The translations under genes were made by a program, and so were the position numbers. From positions 1 through 11,406 of the forward strand of contig JAFPTE010000197.1 of NCBI GenBank assembly GCA_017400415.1: 11,406 nucleotides of DNA. The letters run 5' to 3'. The stretch comes from Oscillospiraceae bacterium (GTDB lineage: Bacteria; Bacillota; Clostridia; Oscillospirales; Oscillospiraceae). This document shows, piece after piece, positions 1 through 5,694 of this stretch (position 1 is the stretch's first letter; each line of letters begins with the position of its first letter). Below the pieces are notes generated by a model, which had not been told where the DNA came from, did not search any database, and saw nothing but the letters and a program-made list of their open reading frames with translations.

Positions 1-1024
1 AGGTGACCGTAAGGCCCAGGGCGGGTATCTCCGCCTGCTGACCGGGGGCGATAGTGAAGGGCTCAAAGCCCTCCGGCGCCGCCTCGGGCCGCTCAAAAAT
101 GAGCCTGTCGTACTCCCGGCGGCATACGGCGCCCGGGATATTTACGCTTCCGGAGGGGTCGGGCCCCGCTGCCAGAGCCAGAACTGACCGGACATGGCCG
201 GCGGACATGCCATCTCCGCCCAGCTGCCGCACCGCCCGCAGGGCCACGGGCTCCGGGCAGGATGCGAGCTCCGCTGCGGAAAGATAGTCCCTGCCGCCGA
301 TGAGCTCTGCGGCCATACCGTTCAGAAGCTCCTCATCTTTCCGGAGGAGGAGGGAGGTACGGAGAGCGGCCTCGGATGCCCGGGGGTTCAGCTCCCGCAG
401 GACCGGCAGCACCCGGTGCCGGATAAGGTTCCTGGCGTAGTCGTCACTGGCGTTGGTGCTGTCCTCCCGGTGGGGAAGGTCATTTTCCCGGAGGTATTCT
501 TCAATTTCCGCCCTCGTAAGGCAGAGAAGAGGCCGGACAATATTCCCCCGGCGGGGTGGAATGCCCCCAAGACCCTTAAGGCCGGAGCCCCTGGCCAGGT
601 GAAAAACAAGGGTTTCCAGGTTGTCGTCGGCGTTATGGGCGGTGGCTATGGCGTCACAGCCGAAGGCTGCGGCGGCCCTGTCAAAGAACTCATACCGCAT
701 CTCCCTGGCGCACTCCTCAATGCCCAGGCCTCTTTCCCGGGCCCGGGCGGCCACGTCACCGCTGCCGACCTCCAGGGGCACCTCCAGCCTCCGGCAGAGG
801 CTGCGGACAAAGGCCTCGTCCCCGTCGGACTCCGGGCCCCGGAGAGAGTGGTTATAGTGGCAGGCGAAAAGGGTCATTTCCTTTTCCCGGACAAGGGAGA
901 GGAGCATGTGCAGCAGGGCTACGGAGTCGGCCCCGCCGGAGACGCAGACCAGCACCCGGCTGCCCCGCGGAAGAAGCCCCTGCTTTTCCGCAAAGTCGGA
1001 GACCCGGCAAAGCGCCTTACTCAT
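1..1024 (-). CDS. tilS: tRNA(Ile)-lysidine synthase TilS (partial, C-terminus beyond the window)
   Basis: TilS is a cytosolic enzyme that uses ATP to attach lysine to C34 of the CAU-anticodon isoleucine tRNA, switching its decoding from AUG to AUA. I translated the minus strand from the ATG at 1024-1022; the frame stays open to the window edge, giving 341 residues of a family usually about 430-480 long. The N-type PP-loop SGGADS is at residues 29-34, followed by HYNHSLRG at 56-63, then a GIEECAR stretch near residue 97 and ATAHNADDNLET with a downstream RPLL, all in TilS order. The visible end is in the region linking to the C-terminal domains. The start overlaps the end of dnaB by 8 nt (ATGAGTAA). 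Only a distant GGAG lies upstream, so translation is probably coupled to dnaB. Identity is secure; the end lies outside the window. Confidence 0.93.
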   Translation of the reverse strand, partial: MSKALCRVSDFAEKQGLLPRGSRVLVCVSGGADSVALLHMLLSLVREKEMTLFACHYNHSLRGPESDGDEAFVRSLCRRLEVPLEVGSGDVAARARERGLGIEECAREMRYEFFDRAAAAFGCDAIATAHNADDNLETLVFHLARGSGLKGLGGIPPRRGNIVRPLLCLTRAEIEEYLRENDLPHREDSTNASDDYARNLIRHRVLPVLRELNPRASEAALRTSLLLRKDEELLNGMAAELIGGRDYLSAAELASCPEPVALRAVRQLGGDGMSAGHVRSVLALAAGPDPSGSVNIPGAVCRREYDRLIFERPEAAPEGFEPFTIAPGQQAEIPALGLTVT

Positions 1025-2363
1025 CATCGCTGCGGCGCTCCAGGGAGGCGAAGGAGGAGTATTCCGGCATCCACCGCAGCTCCACGGTGCCCGTGTCGCC
1101 CCGGCGGTTTTTCAGGATGATGCACTCGGCAATGTTGGGCTTTTCCGTCTCGGTGTTGTAATAGTCGTCACGGTATAGGCCCAGAACGATATCTGCGTCC
1201 TGCTCGATGGCGCCGGACTCACGCAGGTCCGAGAGCATGGGCCGCTTGTTGGTGCGGGCCTCGTTGGCACGGGAGAGCTGGGCCAGGCAGACCACCGGCA
1301 CGTTCAGCTCCTTGGCCATGATTTTCAGCATGCGGCTTATATCGGAGACTACCTGGGTGCGGTTTTCCGAGGAGTAGGCCCCGGAGCGGGACCCGGCGGA
1401 CTGCATAAGCTGCAGGTAGTCTATGACCACCAGACCCAGGTTCTTGACCCTCCTGCAGGCGGCGTTCATATCCGCCACGGAGAGGGAGGGGTTATCGTCC
1501 AGCCTGATGTCCGTAGCGCCGATGGAGGCGCTGGCGGCGGCGATTTTGCGCCAGTCCTCCTCCGAGAGGGAGCCGGTCTGGAGCTTTTTGTTGTCCACGA
1601 AGCTCTCGCTGGCCAGAAGCCGCAGGCAGAGCTGCTCCCGGCTCATTTCCAGGGAGAACATGGCCACGGCCTTGCCGCTGGTCTTGGCCACGTGGAGCAT
1701 CATGTTCAGGGCGATGGTGGTCTTGCCCATGCCCGGGCGGGAGGCGATTATGATAAGGTCGGAATTGTTGAGGCCCATAATGGCGTTGTCCAGGTCCGAA
1801 AGGCCCGTAGGCAGGCCCGGAAGCCGGGCGCCGTTTCTGGCTGCCTCGGAGAGCCTGTCGTAAACGTCCACCAGCACCTTGCTGACAGGCTGGAGCCCGC
1901 CGGTCACGTTGCCCCGGCGGATGGAGTAGATCTTCTGCTCCGCCGCCTCCAGCACGGTCTGGGAGTCGTTGGCGGCGTCCATGGCCATGGTGTTTATCTC
2001 GCTGCCGGCGTCGGCCACGCTGCGGAGCAGGGCCTTGTCCCGGACGATGGCGGCGTAGTCCAGCACGTTTGCGGCGGTGGGGGTCATCTCCATCAGGTGG
2101 GCCAGGTAGTCCCTGGTGCCCTCCGTGGCCTTGCCGCTTGTCCTCAGCTCCTCCAGCACCGTAAGGGCGTCCACCCGGCGGGAGAAGTTGAACATGGTGA
2201 ACATGACGTCGAAAATGTCTCTGTTGGTATCGGTGTAGAAATCCTCCGTGCGGACGGCGCCGATAACGTCCGGAATGCAGCGGGGGTCGATGAGCATTGC
2301 GCCCAGCACAGCCTGCTCCGCCTCGGCGGAGTGGGGCACCTGGCGCAGAATGAGCTCGTCCAT
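1017..2363 (-). CDS. dnaB: Replicative DNA helicase DnaB (DnaC in Bacillus nomenclature)
   Basis: This is the hexameric ATP-driven helicase that unwinds DNA at the replication fork and recruits primase. The 448 residues match the family's usual 440-470. The N-terminal domain (about 8-110) begins with HSAEAEQAVLGAML, typical of DnaB. The RecA-like C-terminal domain carries Walker A SRPGMGKT at 208-215, the FSLEMS motif at 236-241, Walker B LVVIDYLQLM at 311-320, AQLSR at 361-365 and RESGAIEQDAD at 381-391. A strong ribosome binding site (TAAGGAGG, minus strand, 2376-2369) sits 5 nt before the ATG. The gene is 38 nt downstream of rplI and overlaps tilS by 8 nt. The rplI-dnaB neighbourhood is widespread in Firmicutes. 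There is no intein and no missing motif. Confidence 0.97.
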   Translation of the reverse strand: MDELILRQVPHSAEAEQAVLGAMLIDPRCIPDVIGAVRTEDFYTDTNRDIFDVMFTMFNFSRRVDALTVLEELRTSGKATEGTRDYLAHLMEMTPTAANVLDYAAIVRDKALLRSVADAGSEINTMAMDAANDSQTVLEAAEQKIYSIRRGNVTGGLQPVSKVLVDVYDRLSEAARNGARLPGLPTGLSDLDNAIMGLNNSDLIIIASRPGMGKTTIALNMMLHVAKTSGKAVAMFSLEMSREQLCLRLLASESFVDNKKLQTGSLSEEDWRKIAAASASIGATDIRLDDNPSLSVADMNAACRRVKNLGLVVIDYLQLMQSAGSRSGAYSSENRTQVVSDISRMLKIMAKELNVPVVCLAQLSRANEARTNKRPMLSDLRESGAIEQDADIVLGLYRDDYYNTETEKPNIAECIILKNRRGDTGTVELRWMPEYSSFASLERRSDDE

Positions 2364-2378
2364 CTTTTCCTCCTTACT

Positions 2379-2392
2379 GCCGCATTGGCGGC
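2379..2392 (-). other. Small hairpin in the rplI-dnaB gap
   Basis: A GCCGC/GCGGC inverted repeat with a 4-nt CAAT loop lies in the 38-nt rplI-dnaB spacer, 3 nt upstream of the dnaB Shine-Dalgarno sequence. It has no T-tract after it, so it is not a terminator. It could act as an RNA processing or stability element, but a 5-bp GC stem in GC-rich DNA may be chance. Confidence 0.3.
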
Positions 2393-2401
2393 GGGAAAGG
2401 T

Positions 2402-2848
2402 TTATTTCTCGGTGATGATGACGTTGATGGTGCCGGTTACCTCATAGCCCAGCTTGCACTTGACCTCATAGGTGCCGAAGGTCTTGATGGGCTCCGGCAG
2501 CACAATGCGGTTTTTCTCGATGACGATGCCATGCTGAGCCTCCAGAGCCTCGCTTATCTCCTTGGAGGTGACGGAGCCGAAGAGCTTGCCGCCCTGGCCG
2601 GCGGAGGCGGTGACTCGGACTATGATGGCGGACAGGGACTCACGAAGCTGGGCGGCCTTGGCCTTTTCCAGCTCCTCCCGGCGGGCTCTGGCCTTCTCCT
2701 GCTGCTTGATGGCGTTCAGTGCGTCCGCCGTGGCGGCCACTGCCAGGCCCCGGGGCAGCAGATAGTTTCTGGCGTAGCCGTCGGAGACCTCAACGGTCTG
2801 GCCCTTTTTGCCGTGATCCTTAACGTCCTTCTGAAGTATGACTTTCAT
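2402..2848 (-). CDS. rplI: 50S ribosomal protein L9
   Basis: L9 binds domain V of 23S rRNA near the base of the L1 stalk and helps maintain reading-frame fidelity. The 148 residues are the normal length. The N-terminal RNA-binding domain starts MKVILQKDV and contains the L9 signature GYARNYLLPRGLA at 24-36. A charged linking helix (about 41-73, rich in K, E, R and A) follows, then the C-terminal domain with GKLFGSVT and the KTFGTYEV segment. The ribosome binding site AAGGAG (minus strand, 2861-2856) is 7 nt before the ATG and sits in the 14-nt gap after gdpP. It lies between gdpP and dnaB, as in many Firmicutes. Confidence 0.97.
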   Translation of the reverse strand: MKVILQKDVKDHGKKGQTVEVSDGYARNYLLPRGLAVAATADALNAIKQQEKARARREELEKAKAAQLRESLSAIIVRVTASAGQGGKLFGSVTSKEISEALEAQHGIVIEKNRIVLPEPIKTFGTYEVKCKLGYEVTGTINVIITEK

Positions 2849-2862
2849 TATAATTCTCCTTT

Positions 2863-4884
2863 TCAGTTCTCTTCTTTGGTTATGGAATTCTCGTCCAGGT
2901 ACTGGTCAATGGCTGTGAGCAGGTCCCGGACCACTTCCTTCTGGGTTTTTCCGCTTATCTGGGCACCGGCGGCGTTCTTGTTGCCTCCGCCGCCCAGCTT
3001 TTCAACTATCACCTGAACGTTTATATCGCCGATGGACCGGCCGGACACGTCGATGGTCTCCTCACTGGGGAACACCACGAAGCTGGCCTGGATGCCGGCG
3101 ATGTTCAGAAGCTCGTCGGCGGCCTGGGCGGCGATGATGCGGTTTTCAGCCTTGTCCGGTGCGGCAATGGCTATGCCGGCCTTGTAGACCCTGGCCTTCT
3201 GGACTATGGCGTAACGGGCCTTGGCGGTGGCCATGTCGGTCTGGAGAAGCTGCTTCACGTCCACCGTGTCGGCGCCGGCCCTCCGTAGGAAGGCGGCGGC
3301 GTCAAAGGTCCTGCCGCCGGTGCGGAGGGTGAAGTTCTTGGTGTCCAGAACTATGCCAGACAGGAGGGCCTCCGCCTCAAAGCGGAGTATGTCGCTCTGC
3401 TCCACCATGTACTGCAGAAGCTCCGTAACCAGCTCGCAGGCGGAGGAGGCGTAGGGCTCGTGGAGGGAGAGGGCGGCGTTCTGGATGTAGGTGGCGGCTC
3501 TGCGGTGGTGGTCGATGACCGCCACCCGGTTGCAGCTCATGAGAATGCTCTCGCTCTCTACCTGCTCGGGCCGGTTGGTGTCCACAATAACAAGCAGGCT
3601 CTGGGCGTCCACCTCCAGAATGGCGTCCTGGGGGTTTATGAAGGCGTCCTGGTACTCCGGCAGGGTCAGGGCCCGGTTTATGAGCTCCTTCGCCACGGAG
3701 GATTCGGCGTCAATGACTATCCGGGCCTTCTTGCCCAGCCCCCTGGCGGCGCAGCACACGCCGATGGCGGCGCCTACGCTGTCCAGGTCCGCGTGCTTGT
3801 GGCCCATGACGAAGATTTTTGAGGCGTCCCGCATGAGCTCCGAAAGGGAGGAGGCCATAACACGGCTCTTGACCTTGGTGCGCTTCTCCGTGGTGCTGGT
3901 CTTGCCGCCGTAGAAGTCGAAGGTGAACTGGTTTTTCGTAACGGCCTGGTCGCCGCCTCTGGAGAGGGCCATTTCAAGGGCCAGGGCGGAGAAGTGGCAG
4001 TTTTCGCCGATGTCCCTGCCGTCCTTGCCGATGCCGATGGACAGGGTGGGGTGCATGCCCTTGGGGCTTATGAGCTCCCGGACCTTGTCCAGCACGGAAA
4101 ACTTCTCGTCGATTATCTGCTGCAGGTAACGCTGCTCGCAGATGAAGATGTACCGGTCACGCTCCGTTCTGGAGAGGAAGCCGTTATACCCGGCGGACCA
4201 GTTCATGATAACGTCGTCCACGGCGGAAACAAGGCTTGCCTTGTCCTTCTCCGCCAGGCCGTTGAGGATCTCGTCGTAGTTGTCGATCATGATTGTGGAG
4301 AAGACAATCCGGGAGTTCTGGAACTCATCCGAGAGCTCCGCAGACTCGGTCTCGTCCACCCAGTAGGTGGTGGCCACGTAGTTCTTGACCCCCGGCGCAT
4401 CGGCGCCCCGGACCAGGGAGCCGAAGACCCGGAACCGCCTGCCCCCCAGGGTGAAGAGCTCCGGGCACTCGTTCTTGCCCTCCATGAGCCACCGGGCGGT
4501 GAAGCCCGGCAGTATGTCGCTGACCTTCACGGTGAAGATGTGGTCCCGCTCCCCGGAGACCTCCAGGAAGGCGTCGTTGGCGTAGATTAGCTGGTTGTCG
4601 CTGAGGGTGAAGATGGCCATGGGCAGGGGGAAGCTTGTCAGAGTGTTCTTGGCGGCGGAGTCGATGTTGGAGGAGACGGACTCGATGTAGTTGAGCATCT
4701 CCTGGCCCCGGCGCTTGCCGGAAATGCGGATGTAAATGTACAGCAGCACCACGGCCCCCAGCTCAATGGCGGAGAGGTAGAGCTCATACCTGCCGAAGAA
4801 GAAGGTGGCCACGGCAAAGATTATGAGCATGATGAAAAACAAAAAGTCGGAGGATTCCAGGACCTGCTTGAGTGTTCTATTCAA
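2863..4884 (-). CDS. gdpP: Cyclic-di-AMP phosphodiesterase GdpP (PAS, degenerate GGDEF, DHH/DHHA1)
   Basis: GdpP is a membrane-anchored enzyme that hydrolyses c-di-AMP to pApA, controlling osmotic, potassium and cell-wall homeostasis. The 673 residues fit the family (about 655-670). Two membrane helices lie at about 13-31 and 35-53. A PAS-like region is at about 80-180. A degenerate GGDEF domain at about 190-325 keeps only SRGGDQ (308-313). A DHH domain follows with GHKHADLDSVG (361-371), VDTNRP (434-439), VIDHHRRA (456-463), EPYASSACE (476-484) and LDTKNF (513-518). The DHHA1 domain ends with GGGGNKNAAGAQ (631-642), where the usual GGGH histidine is Asn635. The start is TTG, chosen because AAAGGAG (4899-4893) lies exactly 8 nt upstream. 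The gene overlaps the upstream membrane-protein gene by 8 nt, so coupled translation is likely. Confidence 0.95.
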   Translation of the reverse strand: MNRTLKQVLESSDFLFFIMLIIFAVATFFFGRYELYLSAIELGAVVLLYIYIRISGKRRGQEMLNYIESVSSNIDSAAKNTLTSFPLPMAIFTLSDNQLIYANDAFLEVSGERDHIFTVKVSDILPGFTARWLMEGKNECPELFTLGGRRFRVFGSLVRGADAPGVKNYVATTYWVDETESAELSDEFQNSRIVFSTIMIDNYDEILNGLAEKDKASLVSAVDDVIMNWSAGYNGFLSRTERDRYIFICEQRYLQQIIDEKFSVLDKVRELISPKGMHPTLSIGIGKDGRDIGENCHFSALALEMALSRGGDQAVTKNQFTFDFYGGKTSTTEKRTKVKSRVMASSLSELMRDASKIFVMGHKHADLDSVGAAIGVCCAARGLGKKARIVIDAESSVAKELINRALTLPEYQDAFINPQDAILEVDAQSLLVIVDTNRPEQVESESILMSCNRVAVIDHHRRAATYIQNAALSLHEPYASSACELVTELLQYMVEQSDILRFEAEALLSGIVLDTKNFTLRTGGRTFDAAAFLRRAGADTVDVKQLLQTDMATAKARYAIVQKARVYKAGIAIAAPDKAENRIIAAQAADELLNIAGIQASFVVFPSEETIDVSGRSIGDINVQVIVEKLGGGGNKNAAGAQISGKTQKEVVRDLLTAIDQYLDENSITKEEN

Positions 4885-5557
4885 GGCTGACGCTCCTTTC
4901 AGATTTATGTAAGCTCATGCGGCTCAGGGCCAGCAGCCCCAGGCCCAGAAGGAATAATGCCAGAAGCATGAAAAGGATTGCGTAGAAAACGCCGATGCCG
5001 AAGGTCTCAAAGCTGTAGGAGCCCGGCTCAAAGCCGAACCACCCGGCCGGGGCGGCGTAGTTCAGGAAGGGGTAGGGGGCCGTCATGGCGCCCTCTGCGC
5101 CCCAGCGGACCCCGCAGGCACCGAGAAAAAGTATGAACAAAAACCAGGCTGCCGGAGGCACCAGGGAGAAGGTCACGTGCCGCAGCCTCCAGGGGTAGGT
5201 CCGGTCATTGACGAAGAAATCCGCAAGGGTGAGAGCAGGGGTCAGAAGGTGGAGGCAGAGGCTGGCGCAGTGGTCCTGGGCGTAGGCCGCCAGGAGGCCC
5301 CGGGGCTCCATGGGCGCCAGCACCGTTAAAAACACAAGGCCTGTGGCGGTGATGGAGACCAGGGCGGCAAACTTCAGGTACCGCAGGAGCCCCCCGTCCC
5401 ATATGAGCTCCGCCAGTATGACGGCGGCGGTGAAGAGGTTGGAGAGCTGGGTAAAGAAGGTAAAGCCTATCTGCCAGTGCCACATCATGACAGTGGCATA
5501 GGCAACCGAGACAAGTATCAGTATTTTGAAAAGCCGGCGGCGGAGCTTCACGGGCAT
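4877..5557 (-). CDS. Six-helix integral membrane protein, Pr6Pr-like
   Basis: This is a 226-residue hydrophobic protein with likely membrane helices at about 10-27, 38-55, 62-82, 98-118, 128-148 and 188-212. Between them are motifs that resemble the bacterial Pr6Pr family: FFTQLSNLF (34-42), APMEPRG (81-87), DHCASLCLHLLTPALTLADF (95-114) and PFLNYAAPAGW (163-173). I know no biochemical function for this family. It is the first gene of the gdpP-rplI-dnaB-tilS operon, where Bacillus carries yybS, a different membrane protein. Start choice is open. The ATG at 5557 has AAAGGA (5565-5560) only 2 nt upstream, whereas a GTG two codons later (5551-5549) would have 8-nt spacing, the same as the gdpP TTG start. 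The coding region is certain; the family assignment is from motif memory. Confidence 0.78.
   Translation of the reverse strand: MPVKLRRRLFKILILVSVAYATVMMWHWQIGFTFFTQLSNLFTAAVILAELIWDGGLLRYLKFAALVSITATGLVFLTVLAPMEPRGLLAAYAQDHCASLCLHLLTPALTLADFFVNDRTYPWRLRHVTFSLVPPAAWFLFILFLGACGVRWGAEGAMTAPYPFLNYAAPAGWFGFEPGSYSFETFGIGVFYAILFMLLALFLLGLGLLALSRMSLHKSERSVSLE
4893..4899 (-). promoter_or_regulatory. Ribosome binding site that sets the TTG start of gdpP
   Basis: On the minus strand the sequence reads AAAGGAG, then 8 nt, then TTG at 4884-4882. The site lies inside the last codons of the upstream membrane-protein gene. It is a near-perfect anti-16S match at ideal spacing, which supports TTG over any internal ATG. 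Confidence 0.8.
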
Positions 5558-5576
5558 GGTCCTTTCAGACTATAAT
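5547..5576 (+). promoter_or_regulatory. Candidate promoter for the nucleotidyltransferase fusion gene
   Basis: TTCACG (5547-5552, 4 of 6 matches to the -35), an 18-nt spacer, then a perfect TATAAT (5571-5576) on the plus strand. Transcription would start near 5583, giving a leader of about 112 nt that contains the 5652-5691 hairpin. The -35 lies over the first codons of the divergent membrane-protein gene, and the two start sites would face each other. Only the -10 is strong, so confidence is low. Confidence 0.35.
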
Positions 5577-5601
5577 GGGCCTATTTTCACGTATACACAT
5601 A

Positions 5602-5630
5602 ATTATAACATTTTCGGCATGTCTTCACAA
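5602..5630 (-). promoter_or_regulatory. Sigma-A promoter of the gdpP-rplI-dnaB-tilS operon
   Basis: On the minus strand: -35 TTGTGA (5630-5625, 4 of 6 matches), a 17-nt spacer, then -10 TATAAT (5607-5602, perfect) preceded by TG one base upstream (TGTTATAAT, an extended -10). Transcription would start near 5595, leaving a leader of about 38-44 nt before the membrane-protein gene. It is the best promoter match I found in the window and is placed as expected for the whole minus-strand operon. Confidence 0.7.
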
Positions 5631-5651
5631 TACCGACTTTTAATATTTTTT

Positions 5652-5691
5652 CTTCTCTCCGGGGAAAATAGGGAAAAAAACAGGAGAGAAG
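5652..5691 (+). promoter_or_regulatory. Inverted repeat burying the ribosome binding site of the fusion gene
   Basis: CTTCTCTCC (5652-5660) is perfectly complementary to GGAGAGAAG (5683-5691), separated by a 22-nt purine-rich loop. The 3' arm contains most of the Shine-Dalgarno AGGAG (5682-5686), which sits 8 nt before the ATG at 5695. Folded in RNA, this 9-bp stem would block ribosome access. The pairing is read directly from the sequence; the regulatory role is inferred. Confidence 0.5.
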
Positions 5692-5694
5692 CCA

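Noticed and set aside
194..1120. A 308-codon plus-strand open frame at the left edge.
   Set aside because: It is antisense to tilS, whose PP-loop and catalytic motifs are present on the minus strand; the product is low-complexity.
1692..2447. A 251-codon plus-strand open frame opposite dnaB and the rplI-dnaB gap.
   Set aside because: It is Gly/Val/His-rich shadow coding of the dnaB frame with no recognisable domain.
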